Shown here: positions 35,116 to 46,540 of the stretch, piece by piece
Layout of the letters: each line of letters opens with the position of its first letter
Numbering within the stretch: position 1 is the first letter of the stretch
Assembly: GCF_001562015.1 (NCBI RefSeq)
Contig: NZ_LASA01000065.1
Span: 39,202-103,201 of the forward strand
DNA length: 64,000 nt
From: Endozoicomonas arenosclerae
GTDB lineage: Bacteria > Pseudomonadota > Gammaproteobacteria > Pseudomonadales > Endozoicomonadaceae
Direction: 5' to 3'
Notes under the pieces: model-generated
Database searches by the model: none
The model's input: only the letters and a program-made list of their open reading frames with translations
What the model was told of the DNA's origin: nothing
Made by a program: the position numbers and the translations under genes

Positions 35116-36459
35116 TCAGGGCTTCCAGATCAATTGATACCCTTGCTTTGCCTCACAGCCATATTTTTCAGTCACGAAAACACCGGGCAAAGCCACCAGC
35201 TCATCCTCATAAAAAACAAAAGGAATAATCTCCCTGACCCAGGGAGGCACCTGATAGTCCTGCAGCCAGCGTTTGATGGTTTTACGCCCTCTCCGCCCCT
35301 TAGCAGCCACTTTGAGTCCAGATGGCAGCTGAGATCGACTCAAGACCTTCACCCCTGCAGCCGGGAGAGAAACACCGCCACAAGGCTCAACTGAAAGAAC
35401 GCCTCCGGAACAAGGCAATGGAAGTCTACTCTGCTCTTGCCAGTTCCAAATCACTTCATCCGCCGGCTCACTCTCTGCCGACTTGGGAACAAGTACCAGC
35501 TTTCCTGAAAACCTGCGCAACTGAAAAGACTCAATGTCAACAATAGGATCCGCACCTTCACTGGCATTGATCAGATCACCGAACACGCTCTGAAGACGCA
35601 CCCTGTCTGGCATATTCACACCATGATTAGCCAACCAGAATCGAACAACTCTGCGAGCAGAAGCATCATCCAGTTTCTCGAGAGCCTCAATATCAATAAT
35701 CTTTCGACTGCCCCATAAACGGGAAGGAGGAGCCTGAATGATTACCTGAGCCTGTCTTTCAGTCTGCTTCAAGAGCAAATCATTGGCCTCAGTAACATCT
35801 TCAGAGAAACGAGCAAGACGAGTAGCTACACCAGGCCACTGGGCTTCGATCTGGGGCATTAGATTGTGACGAATGAAATTTCGACGAAAGCGCTGGTCAG
35901 TATTCGAGTCATCTTCGACATAAACAAGCCTGTTATTTTTTGAATATTTTTCAATAGCTTGACGACTAATATTCAACAAAGGCCTTAACAAATAACCATG
36001 ACCTAACTTTCTGCTGACAGACATACCGGCAACACCATCAAGCCCACTTCCACGCAGCAATCGAAACAGAACCGTTTCTGCCTGATCATCCTGATGGTGC
36101 CCCATCAACAAATAACCGCCCTCAGGCAAATATTCTTCAAAGACCGCATATCGCGCTTCTCGTGCCTGACGCTCTATATCAGATGAGTCTTCAATAGACA
36201 CCCGCACCACTTTCAAAGGAACATCCCACTGCGAGCACAACCCCTTACAATGATCAGCCCAGCGATCTGCATTAACACTTAAACCATGATGAATGTGGAG
36301 CGCGGTAAGAGATTTAATCAGCCCCTGCTGCTTAAGAGAAACCAGCAGGTGGAGGAGGACAGTGGAATCAACGCCACCGCTATAGGCAACCGTCAACGGT
36401 TGCCCAGCAATGGCTTCAATCTGAGAGAAAAGGTATTGCCGCAGAGGCTGCTCAGTCAT
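35116..36459 (-). CDS. tilS: tRNA(Ile)-lysidine synthetase
   Basis: A 447-residue TilS, which modifies the wobble C34 of tRNA-Ile(CAU) to lysidine so that it reads AUA. The ATP-pyrophosphatase PP-loop SGGVDS is at residues 27-32; LLMGHHQDDQAETVLFRLLRG is the second signature, followed by the central TilS substrate-binding domain and the C-terminal TilS-C domain with PPWVREIIPFVFYEDELVALP. The ATG overlaps the accA stop by one base (TGATG), so tilS is translationally coupled to accA. Confidence 0.96.
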   Translation of the reverse strand: MTEQPLRQYLFSQIEAIAGQPLTVAYSGGVDSTVLLHLLVSLKQQGLIKSLTALHIHHGLSVNADRWADHCKGLCSQWDVPLKVVRVSIEDSSDIERQAREARYAVFEEYLPEGGYLLMGHHQDDQAETVLFRLLRGSGLDGVAGMSVSRKLGHGYLLRPLLNISRQAIEKYSKNNRLVYVEDDSNTDQRFRRNFIRHNLMPQIEAQWPGVATRLARFSEDVTEANDLLLKQTERQAQVIIQAPPSRLWGSRKIIDIEALEKLDDASARRVVRFWLANHGVNMPDRVRLQSVFGDLINASEGADPIVDIESFQLRRFSGKLVLVPKSAESEPADEVIWNWQEQSRLPLPCSGGVLSVEPCGGVSLPAAGVKVLSRSQLPSGLKVAAKGRRGRKTIKRWLQDYQVPPWVREIIPFVFYEDELVALPGVFVTEKYGCEAKQGYQLIWKP

Positions 36460-37409
36460 CAGACCGCGCCGTAATCCCTGATACGCTTGTAACGGCTTTC
36501 AATCAAAGCATCAGCGTCCATGGATTCCAGTTTCTGAAGCTCTTCCTCCAAAGCCTTACCCAGAGCCGTTGCCATGATTTCTGGATGACTGTGAGCACCA
36601 CCCAGAGGCTCATCAACTAAACGATCTACCAGCCCCAGCTCTTTTAAGCGCCCAGCGGTCACACCCATTGCCTCCGCAGCTGTCGAGGCATACTCTGACT
36701 TCTTCCAGAGAATAGAAGCACACCCCTCTGGAGAAATAACAGAATAGATAGAGTTCTTGAGCATCAGTAGCTGATCACAAACACCAATAGCCAGAGCACC
36801 ACCGGAACCCCCTTCACCAATGACGGTAGAGATAATGGGCACTCTCAGACGGGACATCACGGCCAGGTTATAAGCAATAGCTTCACTCTGACCACGCTCT
36901 TCAGCACCGATACCGGGATAAGCGCCCGGTGTATCAATAAAGGTCATGATCGGCATTTTGAAACGCTCAGCCATTTCCATCAAACGGCAGGCCTTACGAT
37001 AGCCTTCAGGCTTTGGCATACCAAAGTTACGCAGTACTTTTTCTTTGATTTCGCGGCCTTTCTGATGGCCAATAATCATCACCGGACGACCATTAAAACG
37101 AGCAATACCGCCCACAATGGAAGGATCGTCAGCAAAGTGCCTGTCACCGTGAAGCTCATCAAACTCCGTAAACAGGTGCTGAACATAATCCAGTGTATAG
37201 GGACGACGGGGATGCCTGGACAACTGTGCCACCTGCCAGGCAGAAAGATCAGAAAAGATCTGCTCAGTCAGGGTCTTGCACTTGTCCTGCAGGCGGCTGA
37301 TTTCATCAGTAATATTCAGTTCGGCATCGCTGCTGACCAGTCTCAGCTCTTCGATCTTTGCTTCCAACTCAGCGATCGGCTGTTCAAAATCCAGATAGTT
37401 CGGGTTCAT
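36459..37409 (-). CDS. accA: acetyl-CoA carboxylase carboxyltransferase subunit alpha
   Basis: A 316-residue alpha subunit that works with AccD to move the carboxyl group from biotin to acetyl-CoA, the first committed step of fatty acid synthesis. The N-terminus [19 protein letters not shown] is canonical; [25 protein letters not shown] and [16 protein letters not shown] follow, the last forming the oxyanion/CoA site. The frame extends to a GTG at 37418, but the ATG at 37409 fits the family. It lies in the dnaE-accA-tilS order common in the group. Confidence 0.97.
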   Translation of the reverse strand: MNPNYLDFEQPIAELEAKIEELRLVSSDAELNITDEISRLQDKCKTLTEQIFSDLSAWQVAQLSRHPRRPYTLDYVQHLFTEFDELHGDRHFADDPSIVGGIARFNGRPVMIIGHQKGREIKEKVLRNFGMPKPEGYRKACRLMEMAERFKMPIMTFIDTPGAYPGIGAEERGQSEAIAYNLAVMSRLRVPIISTVIGEGGSGGALAIGVCDQLLMLKNSIYSVISPEGCASILWKKSEYASTAAEAMGVTAGRLKELGLVDRLVDEPLGGAHSHPEIMATALGKALEEELQKLESMDADALIESRYKRIRDYGAV

Positions 37410-37698
37410 AGATTCCACTTCAAGCGTTCAGCATCAGCAATACAATGACAAAGGCCAGTCGGTTTCTCTGGAATTAAACAGCCCACCCCAATGAACCTGA
37501 TCTGACGCATCGTACGGAAGCTTTGAGCAAATTCACAAAGCTTCAGGCGCTAAATAATCAAAAATGCCTATATCAAAAGAAAAGCAATCTACAGCAGCTG
37601 GTTTCAAGCACCTGAGCAGAAACTGCTTTTCACATAAATTTGTCAAGAAAAATACGTAAAAGCGATCAATATGTCGAGTTAAAAAGCGTAAGCGTCCG

Positions 37699-40600
37699 TT
37701 ACTGATACTCTACTTTCGCTGATTCCTTGCCCAGCCACTGCCTTAATCCGAGCACCAGTTCATCACTTGGACTGACATTCCATTGTTCGCCCAATTGAAC
37801 ACTGGCAGAGGCATCCTCACGGAAGTAATTAACTTGAACCGGTAATCGCCCGGGGTGCTGTCCCAGCAACCCAGACATTTTGGAATGGAACTCCCGATCA
37901 ACCTGCTGACTGCTCAAATCCACCAGCAGCCGCCGGGCATAGTAGCTTCGGGCATCTATCAGGTTCATCGCTTTCTTGGTTCGAACCTTCAAACTGCCAG
38001 AGTAATCATCAAAGCTGACTTCCCCTTCAAACACGATCACCGTATCCATTTTAATCAGGGCCTGACACTGTTCAAAGACGTCCGCGAAGATAGACACTTC
38101 GATTCGACCAGTACGATCATCCAATGTTACAAAACACATCTTGTCGCCGCGTTTGTTCTTCATAACCCTCATGGCCACAACCAGCCCGGCAATATTCTGG
38201 CTCTCGCCTCTGGCAGGCTGAAGATCACGAATACGGTTACGGATAAAGTGCTTTATTTCATGCTCATATTCATCAATGGGATGACCGGTAAGATAAAGAC
38301 CAAGCGTATCCTTCTCCCCACTCAACCGGACTTTATCTGTCCACTCCTCGACCTTTTGATACTTGTCGTAGACATTTTCTTCGCCTGCCGGAACCAGTGC
38401 TCCAAAAAGATCACCATGACCCGAATCGAAACTTTTAGCCGCCTGATCAGCAGCTTTCATAGCTTCAGGCTGACTGACCTCAAGCACAGCACGGTTAAAG
38501 TTGTATTTAGACTTCTTACCTGGAATGGGGCCCAACAGATCAACAGCACCGGATCGAATCAGAGCTTCCAGCACACGCTTATTAATACTCTTGGCATCCA
38601 CACGCTCACAGAAGTCGAAGAGATCCTTGAACGGCCCACCAGCCTTTCTCGCCTCAACGATCGACTCAATGGGTCCTTCACCCACCCCTTTGATCGCTCC
38701 CAGGCCATAAACAATATGGCCATCATCGTTAACACCGAACATATAGTCGCCACTGTTCACATCCGGTGGCAAGACTGTGAGTTCCATCTCACGACACTCT
38801 TCAATAAAGGTCACCACCTTGTCGGTGTTCTGCATATCCGAACTCATAACCGCAGCCATAAATTCCGCCGGATAGTGCGCTTTCAACCAGAGCGTTTGAT
38901 AGGAAACCAGGGCATAGGCAGCTGAGTGAGATTTGTTAAAACCGTACCCGGCAAACTTTTCCACCAGGTCAAAGATTTTCATGGCCAGCTCGCCATCAAC
39001 CCCTTTGGATTTAGCTCCATCTTCAAAAATGGATCTCTGCTTGGCCATCTCCTCGGGTTTTTTCTTACCCATGGCACGACGCAGCATGTCTGCACCACCC
39101 AGGGTATAACCTGCCAGCTCCTGAGCAATCTGCATAACCTGTTCCTGATACAGGATAATGCCGTAGGTAGGCTGGAGAATCGGCTGAAGCCATTCATGCT
39201 GGTATTGAGCATCGGGGTAGGACAACTCTTCACGACCGTGCTTCCGGTTGATGAAGTTATCTACCATGCCCGATTGCAGCGGGCCGGGGCGGAACAGTGC
39301 TACAAGGGCGATAATGTCTTCGAAACAGTCAGGCTGCAGACGCTTGATCAGATCTTTCATGCCCCTGGATTCAAGCTGGAACACCGCTGTGGTTTCCGCT
39401 CGCTTGAGCATGTCGTAGGAGAATTTATCCTCCAGATCGATCATCATGATATCGAGCTCATCCTCGCCACGCTGCTGGCGGCGGGGATTGATCATCTTCA
39501 GAGCCCAGTCGATGATGGTCAGGGTTCTCAGCCCCAGGAAGTCAAACTTAACCAGTCCGGCTGACTCAACATCATTCTTGTCGTACTGGGTCACCACACC
39601 ACTGCCGGTTTCATCACAATACAGTGGAGCAAAGTCCGTCAATTTGGTCGGCGCAATAACAACACCACCCGCATGCTTACCCACATTTCGGGTGACACCC
39701 TCAAGCTTAAGGGCCATATCCCAGATTTCCTTGCCGTCTTCATCGACATCAAGAAAATCCCTGATCATAGCCTCCTGCTCAAAGGCTTTGCTCAAGGTCA
39801 TACCAATCTCGAAGGGAATCATTTTCGAGAGACGGTCTGCCAGACCATAGGATTTCCCTTGTACCCTCGCTACGTCCCTGACTACCGCCTTGGCAGCCAT
39901 GGTTCCGAAGGTAATAATCTGGGAAACTGCATCGCGGCCATAGGTTCTGGCCACATAGTCGATCACCTTGTCTCGACCATCCATACAGAAGTCAACGTCA
40001 AAGTCAGGCATCGAAACCCGTTCAGGGTTCAGGAATCGCTCAAACAGAAGATCGTACTGGATAGGATCAAGATCAGTAATCTTTTGTGCATAGGCCACCA
40101 GAGAGCCAGCACCGGAACCACGACCCGGACCTACCGGAATACCGTTATTCTTGGACCACTGAATAAAGTCCATTACGATCAGGAAGTAGCCTGGAAATCC
40201 CATTTGCAGGATGATATCCAGTTCAAAATCCAGTCGATCCCGGTACACTTTTTCTTTTTTTGCGTACTCGGGATCAGAGGGTTCCAGAATGGACTGCAAA
40301 CGCTCAGTCAAGCCATCATGGGAGAACTTTCGAAAGAACTCATCCATGGTCATCCCTTCCGGGATCGGGAATTCAGGCAGGAAGTATTCACCCAGATGCA
40401 CATAAACCGAACAGCGGCGTGCAATTTCAACTGAGTTTTCCAGAGCTTCAGGAATATCCGAGAAGAGTTCAACCATCTCTTCTTCAGACTTCAGATACTG
40501 TTCTTCACTGTAACGCTTAACACGACGAGGGTCGTCCAGAGTCGAGCTTTCGCCAATGCAGACACGGGCTTCATGAGCTTCAAAGTCTTCCTTGTTGATG

Positions 40601-41208
40601 AACATCACATCATTGGTTGCCACAACGGGACAATTGTACTGCTCAGCCAATGCAACAGAACCGTGCAGGCATGCCTCATCGCCTCCGCGAAAAGTTCTGT
40701 GGAGCTCGAGATAATAGCGACCCGGGAATGCTTCCATCCATTCTGTCAAAAGCGAACCAGCCAGCTCAGTATTTCCGCTGAGAATCGCCTGTCCTACATC
40801 CCCTTCTTTGGCACCGGATAAAGCAATCAATCCTTCCGATTTTTCCTGAACCCATTCTCTTTTAACAATCGCCTTGCCATGTACCTGATTTTCCAGAAAC
40901 GACTGAGAGATCAGCTCTGTCAGATTCCTATACCCCTTCTCACTCATGGAAAGCAGTACAATCCGGACCGGTTCGTGCTCAGGATCAGGATGAGTTATCC
41001 AAAGGTCAGCACCACTGATTGGCTTGATGCCCGCCCCCTGAGCACCGTTATAAAACTTCACCAGTGAGCAGAGGTTCGACTGATCGGTCACAGCAACGGC
41101 TGGAAAGCCTTGCTCAGCCACTTCCTTAATCAGAGGTTTGATGCGAACCAGGCCATCGCTCAGGGAAAATTCTGTGTGAAGTCTCAGATGTATGAAACGT
41201 GCAGGCAT
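37699..41208 (-). CDS. dnaE: DNA polymerase III subunit alpha
   Basis: A 1169-residue replicative polymerase catalytic subunit. The N-terminal PHP domain starts with [15 protein letters not shown]; the palm contains [15 protein letters not shown] and the catalytic aspartates in [13 protein letters not shown]; the fingers follow with [10 protein letters not shown]-terminal parts include a helix-hairpin-helix region and an OB-fold with [11 protein letters not shown]. The length matches E. coli DnaE (1160 aa). It stands 105 bases downstream of rnhB and 289 bases upstream of accA; that last gap shows no obvious feature to me. Confidence 0.98.
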   Translation of the reverse strand: MPARFIHLRLHTEFSLSDGLVRIKPLIKEVAEQGFPAVAVTDQSNLCSLVKFYNGAQGAGIKPISGADLWITHPDPEHEPVRIVLLSMSEKGYRNLTELISQSFLENQVHGKAIVKREWVQEKSEGLIALSGAKEGDVGQAILSGNTELAGSLLTEWMEAFPGRYYLELHRTFRGGDEACLHGSVALAEQYNCPVVATNDVMFINKEDFEAHEARVCIGESSTLDDPRRVKRYSEEQYLKSEEEMVELFSDIPEALENSVEIARRCSVYVHLGEYFLPEFPIPEGMTMDEFFRKFSHDGLTERLQSILEPSDPEYAKKEKVYRDRLDFELDIILQMGFPGYFLIVMDFIQWSKNNGIPVGPGRGSGAGSLVAYAQKITDLDPIQYDLLFERFLNPERVSMPDFDVDFCMDGRDKVIDYVARTYGRDAVSQIITFGTMAAKAVVRDVARVQGKSYGLADRLSKMIPFEIGMTLSKAFEQEAMIRDFLDVDEDGKEIWDMALKLEGVTRNVGKHAGGVVIAPTKLTDFAPLYCDETGSGVVTQYDKNDVESAGLVKFDFLGLRTLTIIDWALKMINPRRQQRGEDELDIMMIDLEDKFSYDMLKRAETTAVFQLESRGMKDLIKRLQPDCFEDIIALVALFRPGPLQSGMVDNFINRKHGREELSYPDAQYQHEWLQPILQPTYGIILYQEQVMQIAQELAGYTLGGADMLRRAMGKKKPEEMAKQRSIFEDGAKSKGVDGELAMKIFDLVEKFAGYGFNKSHSAAYALVSYQTLWLKAHYPAEFMAAVMSSDMQNTDKVVTFIEECREMELTVLPPDVNSGDYMFGVNDDGHIVYGLGAIKGVGEGPIESIVEARKAGGPFKDLFDFCERVDAKSINKRVLEALIRSGAVDLLGPIPGKKSKYNFNRAVLEVSQPEAMKAADQAAKSFDSGHGDLFGALVPAGEENVYDKYQKVEEWTDKVRLSGEKDTLGLYLTGHPIDEYEHEIKHFIRNRIRDLQPARGESQNIAGLVVAMRVMKNKRGDKMCFVTLDDRTGRIEVSIFADVFEQCQALIKMDTVIVFEGEVSFDDYSGSLKVRTKKAMNLIDARSYYARRLLVDLSSQQVDREFHSKMSGLLGQHPGRLPVQVNYFREDASASVQLGEQWNVSPSDELVLGLRQWLGKESAKVEYQ

Positions 41209-41313
41209 GGTATTAGATTGATCCGGTTAAGAAGGGATTAGTCATCACTATACGTTAACGCGAAAGAGCTACAAGCTAAAGGCTGTAACTCTCACTGCAT
41301 TTCTGTCAGTTTA

Positions 41314-41946
41314 TCAGTTAGATATCTGAACAGCTTCAGAAGCTTCAAGCGCTTCTCGTACTGGCTTGAATGAACGACGATGAATAGGCGTCGCACCCAG
41401 CTTTTTTAATGCATCCATGTGCACTTTTGTTGGGTAGCCTTTATGCCCACCCATACCATAGCCCGGGTACATCTTTTCCAGTTCTGCCATTTCCCGATCA
41501 CGAGTGACCTTAGCAAGGATTGAGGCCGCGCCTATCTCAGGTACTCGACCATCTCCTTTGATCACAGCTTCAGCACGACAAGGTAATTCCGGACAACGAT
41601 TGCCGTCAATCAATGCCAGTTCAGGCTTAACCGACAAACCTGCAACTGCTCTTTGCATGGCCAACATGGTAGCGTGGAGAATATTGAGTTCATCTATCTC
41701 TTCAACCTCGGCCCGTCCTATTGACCAGGAAAGCGCTTTGGCTTTAATTTCATCAAAAAGCAGGTCCCGCTTCTTTTCAGAAAGCTTTTTTGAATCATTC
41801 AGACCATCAATGGGATTCTCAGGATCCAGAATCACGGCTGCAGTTACTACCGGCCCACAGAGAGGTCCGCGACCCACTTCATCAACACCACAAACCAGAG
41901 TTAATGTTTCAGGGGACGAAAATAAATCCATCTCATTCTGCTGCAT
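41314..41946 (-). CDS. rnhB: ribonuclease HII
   Basis: A 210-residue RNase HII that cuts RNA-DNA hybrids and single ribonucleotides in DNA. The first catalytic Asp-Glu pair is in [13 protein letters not shown] near residue 20; the other acidic residues are in LALIDGNR and [28 protein letters not shown] is the C-terminal signature. The first ATG overlaps lpxB by 14 bases; a second in-frame ATG at 41931 would avoid most of that overlap. lpxB-rnhB-dnaE is the conserved order. Confidence 0.96.
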   Translation of the reverse strand: MQQNEMDLFSSPETLTLVCGVDEVGRGPLCGPVVTAAVILDPENPIDGLNDSKKLSEKKRDLLFDEIKAKALSWSIGRAEVEEIDELNILHATMLAMQRAVAGLSVKPELALIDGNRCPELPCRAEAVIKGDGRVPEIGAASILAKVTRDREMAELEKMYPGYGMGGHKGYPTKVHMDALKKLGATPIHRRSFKPVREALEASEAVQISN

Positions 41947-43090
41947 CGTACTTTCCTACAACTGACATGACAGCCTGATAAGCCAGCGCACTGGCATCAC
42001 GTTTCAATGTTTTATGAATCCCCGTAAACTCCTGCACCAGATGGGATCGCCACTGCTGATCATCCAATGCTTTGGTCATAGCTTCATGAAGTTTTTCGGG
42101 TGTAGCATCGTCCTGCAACAACTCGGGCACACATGGCTCTTTGGCCAGCAAGTTGGGTAAACCGACATGCTCAACTTTTACCAGACGACTTAGAATGGCA
42201 AAACTCAGAGAGGCCATTCGGTAGCTGATTACCATAGGTCTTTTATGCAAAGCTGCTTCAAGTGTTGCAGTGCCAGAGGCAATCAGAATGGCATTTGCCG
42301 CAGCCATCATTTCGGACGCTTTTCCCACAGCAACAGTGACATCAAGATCTGAAAAGCCTTCCAGCATGGGAAGTAGCTGAAGTTTTCTTTTCTCACTGGC
42401 ACAAGGAATAAGGAAGCGAATATCCGGATGATCTTTCTTGAGCAGCCGGGCCGTTTTTAAAAACAGATCACCCAGACGACCTACTTCAGCTTTTCGGCTA
42501 CCGGGAAGCAGCGCAACTACGGTACCTTCTTCATCGATACCCAGTTTTTTTCTTGCCTCTGTGGCATCCGGCTCCCAGTCAACCTGATCAGCCAGCGGGT
42601 GACCTACAAAAGTGACGGGCACTCCATGACCTTTGTAGTAATCTGCCTCAAAAGGTAACAGTGCCAGCATATGATCCACTGAACGTCTGATTTTTTTCAG
42701 ACGACCTTCACGCCAGGCCCAGACTTGAGGGCTGACATAATGCACCGTAGGAATCTTGTTTGCTTTCAGATATTTCTCAAGTGGCAGGTTAAAATCAGGG
42801 GCATCAATCCCGATAAACACATCGGGCTTTTGGGCCACAAAAGTTTCTTTTAACTGCTTGCGAATACCCAGCAACTCTTTAAGGCGACCCAAAACTTCTA
42901 CCAACCCCATGACAGAAAGTCGCTCCATGGGAAAAAGGCTTTCAAACCCTTCCGCCATCATCATGGGACCACCTATCCCATAACAACGGGCATCGGGATG
43001 ATGCTTTTTGATCTCCCGAATCAGAGCAGCACCAAGAAGATCCCCTGAGGCCTCTCCGGCCACCAGAGCAAATGACAGCGTTCTGGACAT
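41933..43090 (-). CDS. lpxB: lipid-A-disaccharide synthase
   Basis: A 385-residue family GT19 glycosyltransferase on the inner face of the inner membrane, condensing UDP-diacylglucosamine and lipid X. Motifs: [15 protein letters not shown] at the N-terminus, [46 protein letters not shown] and [12 protein letters not shown]. The start is 156 bases after the lpxA stop, a wider gap than in many relatives, while its end overlaps rnhB. Confidence 0.97.
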   Translation of the reverse strand: MSRTLSFALVAGEASGDLLGAALIREIKKHHPDARCYGIGGPMMMAEGFESLFPMERLSVMGLVEVLGRLKELLGIRKQLKETFVAQKPDVFIGIDAPDFNLPLEKYLKANKIPTVHYVSPQVWAWREGRLKKIRRSVDHMLALLPFEADYYKGHGVPVTFVGHPLADQVDWEPDATEARKKLGIDEEGTVVALLPGSRKAEVGRLGDLFLKTARLLKKDHPDIRFLIPCASEKRKLQLLPMLEGFSDLDVTVAVGKASEMMAAANAILIASGTATLEAALHKRPMVISYRMASLSFAILSRLVKVEHVGLPNLLAKEPCVPELLQDDATPEKLHEAMTKALDDQQWRSHLVQEFTGIHKTLKRDASALAYQAVMSVVGKYDAAE

Positions 43091-43246
43091 TCCTTTTTAT
43101 CACCTTTGAAGATGTAGCTTATTGCCACTCTAACGAAATCATGGGCTTGAGGACAAACTAAACCCCCGCCATAACCTCTGAGCGATCAAACTTGAAACAG
43201 GAAATCAATACAGAGGTAACGGAGGGGAAACAGATCAGTCTTTGGA

Positions 43247-44062
43247 TCAGCGAGTAATACCGCGGGTAGACGCTTTGAGGGAATCAATCAGCAACTGGAT
43301 TTCAGGCTGCTGATCCATAGACTCAAGACGATCCAACGCTTCATTGGTGCGCAGACCCTGCCTGTAGATCAGCTTGTAGCACTGACGTAATTCACGAATC
43401 AGTTCAGGACTGTATCCACGCCGTCTCATGCCTTCAAAATTCATACCATGCGCCTTGGCAGGATTACCACTGACCATGACAAAGGCCGGAACATCCTTGA
43501 AAACAGCCGTGTGCGCTGCACTCATACTGTAATCACCAATGACACAAAACTGGTGAACTGTGGTAAAACCACCCAGAATGACACCATCACCGACTCTTAC
43601 ATGACCTGCAAGCGTGGCATTGTTAGCCATTATGATGTTATTACCCACAATACAATCGTGAGCCACATGAACGTAGGCCATAAGCAGATTATTACTGCCT
43701 ATACGGGTTATCGCACTGTCCTGAGTTGTACCACGATGAATGGTACAGCCTTCACGAATCACATTATTGTCGCCAATCTCCAGCCAGGTTGTCTCACCTG
43801 CATATTTCAGATCCTGACAATCCTCACCAACACTGGCAAACTGGAAAATACGATTATTTCTGCCGATTCTGGTATGCCCTTTGATCACGACATGGGCGTT
43901 AATTTCTGTTCCAGAGTCAATTTCAACATTAGCGCCAATAACGGCATAGGGTCCGACCTTCACATCCGGCGCGAGGGTTGCGCTCGGATCGATGACTGCT
44001 GTCGGGTGGATAAACTCACCTTGAACAGCATTTGATTCTTGGCTGGAACGGGAATCAATCAA
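43247..44062 (-). CDS. lpxA: UDP-N-acetylglucosamine acyltransferase LpxA
   Basis: A 271-residue left-handed beta-helix acyltransferase starting lipid A synthesis, a homotrimer built from hexapeptide repeats (for example IHPTAVIDPSATLAPDVKVG). The catalytic His sits in MAYVHVAHDCIVGN, and VHQFCVIGDYSMSAAHTAVFKDV covers the ruler and substrate region. The N-terminus carries about ten extra residues compared with E. coli LpxA. It starts two bases after fabZ and is translationally coupled to it. Confidence 0.97.
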   Translation of the reverse strand: MIDSRSSQESNAVQGEFIHPTAVIDPSATLAPDVKVGPYAVIGANVEIDSGTEINAHVVIKGHTRIGRNNRIFQFASVGEDCQDLKYAGETTWLEIGDNNVIREGCTIHRGTTQDSAITRIGSNNLLMAYVHVAHDCIVGNNIIMANNATLAGHVRVGDGVILGGFTTVHQFCVIGDYSMSAAHTAVFKDVPAFVMVSGNPAKAHGMNFEGMRRRGYSPELIRELRQCYKLIYRQGLRTNEALDRLESMDQQPEIQLLIDSLKASTRGITR

Positions 44063-44064
44063 GA

Positions 44065-44505
44065 CTATAGTTCCTTTCTTGCACAGGTTATTTCAGCAGA
44101 GCAGGCTATCTTACCATCAACCAAGCCTTGGCAGGAAAATTTCCAGATATTTCTTTTCATCGCCACAAATTCAGCCCTCAAAACGACCTGGTCACCAGGC
44201 AATACAGGCTGACGAAATCGGACTTTATCAGCACCGGCAAAATAATAGATACTGCCGTCCTTTTCCTCTCTAGCTTTCATCTGATATCCCAGAATACCAG
44301 CTGCCTGCGCCATGGACTCAATCAAAAGAACCCCAGGCATAATGGGATGATCGGGAAAATGACCGGTAAACTGCGGCTCGTTAACAGTGATATTCTTGAG
44401 GCATTCAATCGCATTTTTCTCAAGATCTACAGAAACCACCCTATCCACGAGAAGGAAAGGGTAGCGATGCGCAAGAATGGACTGAATTTCCTCAATATTG
44501 ATCAT
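44065..44505 (-). CDS. fabZ: 3-hydroxyacyl-ACP dehydratase FabZ
   Basis: A 146-residue hotdog-fold dehydratase of fatty acid elongation. The active-site residues are H49 in [12 protein letters not shown] and E63 in [22 protein letters not shown] is the N-terminal signature. The open frame continues to an ATG at 44556 (163 residues), and neither start has a clear ribosome site; I choose 44505 because it reproduces the Pseudomonas N-terminus. It sits between lpxD and lpxA; FabZ and LpxA/LpxD compete for the same hydroxyacyl-ACP pool. A terminator-like hairpin lies upstream. Confidence 0.95.
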   Translation of the reverse strand: MINIEEIQSILAHRYPFLLVDRVVSVDLEKNAIECLKNITVNEPQFTGHFPDHPIMPGVLLIESMAQAAGILGYQMKAREEKDGSIYYFAGADKVRFRQPVLPGDQVVLRAEFVAMKRNIWKFSCQGLVDGKIACSAEITCARKEL

Positions 44506-44586
44506 GCAATTCAACTCAATAGGTTGGCCAGTAAAATCCGCCAATGCAGACTTCATGACTGCATTTAATACCTGTCTGCTTACAAC

Positions 44587-44611
44587 AAAAGGCTGGTAAA
44601 CCAGCCTTTTT
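44587..44611 (-). terminator. terminator-like hairpin between lpxD and fabZ
   Basis: AAAAGGCTGG and CCAGCCTTTT are perfect arms around a TAAA loop. On the minus strand the stem is followed by TTTTGTTG. It lies inside what is normally one operon, about 45 bases after the lpxD stop, so it may attenuate rather than end transcription. Its symmetry would also allow action on the other strand. Confidence 0.7.
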
Positions 44612-44655
44612 AGGTATCAGTGCCCTCGTCAGGGTATACCAGGACACTCTCTCAT

Positions 44656-45684
44656 TCAGTTATCGAGCCGACGCTCGCACTGCTTTAAACGTTTCGCGAT
44701 GTCATCCAGCTTTCTGAACCGGACTGCATTCTTCCGCCATTCTCCGGCTTCCATAATCCCGGTACCCGATGCATAGGCACCTGGCTGGGTAATGGACTTG
44801 GTGACCATAGCCATACCAGACAAATGCACATGATCAGCAACGGTAATATGACCTGCAAGTCCCGCTGCACCGGCAATGGTGCAATATTCACCAATTCGTG
44901 TACTGCCTGAGATACCCACATTTGCCGCAATAGCCGTATGCTTGCCAATCACAACGTTGTGAGCCACCTGTACCAGGTTATCAATGCGCACACCCTCATG
45001 AATAATGGTATCGCCCAGAGCGCCGCGATCAATACAGGTACAGGAACCTATTTCAACATCATCACCGATGACTACACCACCAATCTGGGCAATTTTATGC
45101 CACTTGCCGTCAGCACGGGCATTACCAAACCCGTCGGCACCAATTACAGCATTGGCATGAATGATAGCGCGCTCACCAATGAACACCCCATGGCAGACAG
45201 TAACATTGCGACAGATATGACTGCCCCTGCCAATCACTGAGTCATGCCCGATGACAGCACCTGTATCGACCCTGACACCCTCTGAAATCTGCACTCCAGA
45301 CTCCACCACCACCTTTGGACCTATAGCCGCCGTAGGATGAATCTCAGCATCGGATGCAATTTCAGCAGACGGATGTACACCAACAGGCTTGCCTCTGTCG
45401 GTATCAAACAGATGCGACAAGGAAGCATAGCCCAGATAGGGGTTTTCAAGTATCAGGGCATTACCTGTCCAGGTTTCTGCCTGGGCAGGAGCCAGAATGA
45501 CAGCACTGGCGCCCGTTGTTTCCAGATAGCGGGCATAGGCTGGATTTGCCAGAAAAGCCAAATCTCCAGCACTGGCACCCTGAAGGGTGTTCAAGCCGGA
45601 GATCAGCTGTCCTGCATCCCCCTTCAGCTCAGCACACACCCTGCCTGCAAGTTCAGACAGGGTATAGGAAAAAGACTGCTTCAT
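44656..45684 (-). CDS. lpxD: UDP-3-O-(3-hydroxyacyl)glucosamine N-acyltransferase
   Basis: A 342-residue LpxD adding the N-linked acyl chain to the lipid A precursor. It has an N-terminal uridine-binding domain (about residues 1-100), a left-handed beta-helix of hexapeptide repeats (about 105-300) and a C-terminal helix. The catalytic His region is [37 protein letters not shown] is a family signature. The start is three bases after skp, so the two are coupled. Downstream the hairpin at 44587-44611 separates it from fabZ. Confidence 0.97.
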   Translation of the reverse strand: MKQSFSYTLSELAGRVCAELKGDAGQLISGLNTLQGASAGDLAFLANPAYARYLETTGASAVILAPAQAETWTGNALILENPYLGYASLSHLFDTDRGKPVGVHPSAEIASDAEIHPTAAIGPKVVVESGVQISEGVRVDTGAVIGHDSVIGRGSHICRNVTVCHGVFIGERAIIHANAVIGADGFGNARADGKWHKIAQIGGVVIGDDVEIGSCTCIDRGALGDTIIHEGVRIDNLVQVAHNVVIGKHTAIAANVGISGSTRIGEYCTIAGAAGLAGHITVADHVHLSGMAMVTKSITQPGAYASGTGIMEAGEWRKNAVRFRKLDDIAKRLKQCERRLDN

Positions 45685-45687
45685 GGA

Positions 45688-46191
45688 TTACTTCAACTTG
45701 TTCATGCGCTCTATCACCTTACGGGTGATGTCCAACTCAGGCTTGACGAAACGGGCTGCTCCACGCTCAAGAACCAGGTCATAGTTCTGCTCTTTGGAAA
45801 CTTCATCAATGGCTTTTTCAAGCTTTGGTCTCATCTTGCCCAGCTCAGCTTGATCGGAACGAGCCTTCTCACCACGCAGCTGACGATCCTGCAGCTGCAG
45901 ATCTTCAAACTTGCGCTTGATTTCAAGCTGACGGTTATCACGCTGACTTTCTGTCAGGGTAGGACCGTCTTTCTGCAGTTTTTGTTCCAGACCCTTGATT
46001 TCATCCTGCAAGGATTTCAATTGCTTGATTCTTGGAGCAAACAGCTTTTCTGCTTCTTTGGCATATTTTTTAGCGGCATCAGACTCCAATACGGCCATTT
46101 CTGAGTCCACAACGGCAATTTTCTGAGCCTGAGCCAATGGAGAGAGCATCAGTAAAGCAATAAACGCCAGTTTGATCGATTTCAAGTTCAT
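45688..46191 (-). CDS. skp: OmpH/Skp-family periplasmic chaperone
   Basis: A 167-residue Skp-like protein: signal peptide ending LAQAQ (cleavage predicted after about residue 22), a core strand KIAVVDSEMAVLESDAAKKY, a long charged coiled-coil arm (about 40-110, rich in Lys/Glu/Gln) and a return strand DLVLERGAARFVKPELDIT. Skp trimers hold unfolded outer-membrane proteins for BamA. The frame extends upstream to a TTG at 46308, but the ATG at 46191 with AGGAG directly upstream is the only start giving a proper signal peptide. A terminator and 349 bases separate it from bamA. Confidence 0.92.
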   Translation of the reverse strand: MNLKSIKLAFIALLMLSPLAQAQKIAVVDSEMAVLESDAAKKYAKEAEKLFAPRIKQLKSLQDEIKGLEQKLQKDGPTLTESQRDNRQLEIKRKFEDLQLQDRQLRGEKARSDQAELGKMRPKLEKAIDEVSKEQNYDLVLERGAARFVKPELDITRKVIERMNKLK

Positions 46192-46540
46192 TCTCCTGAA
46201 AAAAAACGCTAAATCTAAGCCAGAACAATCCACTAAACAGAGGGTGATCGCTCTACACACCGCCAAAAGTCGAACGATGATGACCAGAGCTTCTCGATTG
46301 CCTCTCAACAGCAGTGTTCGTGAATGGCTTCATTATAATGAAAAGACACTATATCGCATCTATTTAATGCTGCACTGCCTTTACACAATCCGTAATAACT
46401 GAACCCTTACATCTGATTATGAAAAATCTGTCCCCAGCAAAAAATTTGCACGAGAGTCCCTACTTAGCAGGTTCAAATAAGATAAAAAGAAAGAGTCAGA
46501 AAAAAACCGGCCAGAAAAGTTCTGGCCGGCTTTCAAACGA
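46192..46540. other. 349-base bamA-skp gap
   Basis: The gap holds the bamA terminator at 46501-46530 and, on the minus strand, should contain a separate promoter for skp-lpxD. I saw no gene; frames that overlap it are extensions of skp or short plus-strand frames without ribosome sites. bamA and skp are adjacent with little space in most relatives. Confidence 0.6.
46501..46530 (-). terminator. intrinsic terminator of bamA
   Basis: CCGGCCAGAA and TTCTGGCCGG are perfect 10-base arms with a 3-base loop, followed on the minus strand by six T. It lies 11 bases past the bamA stop. Confidence 0.92.

Noticed and set aside
37855..38925. 356-residue plus-strand open frame opposite dnaE
   Set aside because: Antisense to a complete, well-conserved polymerase gene; no recognisable protein features.
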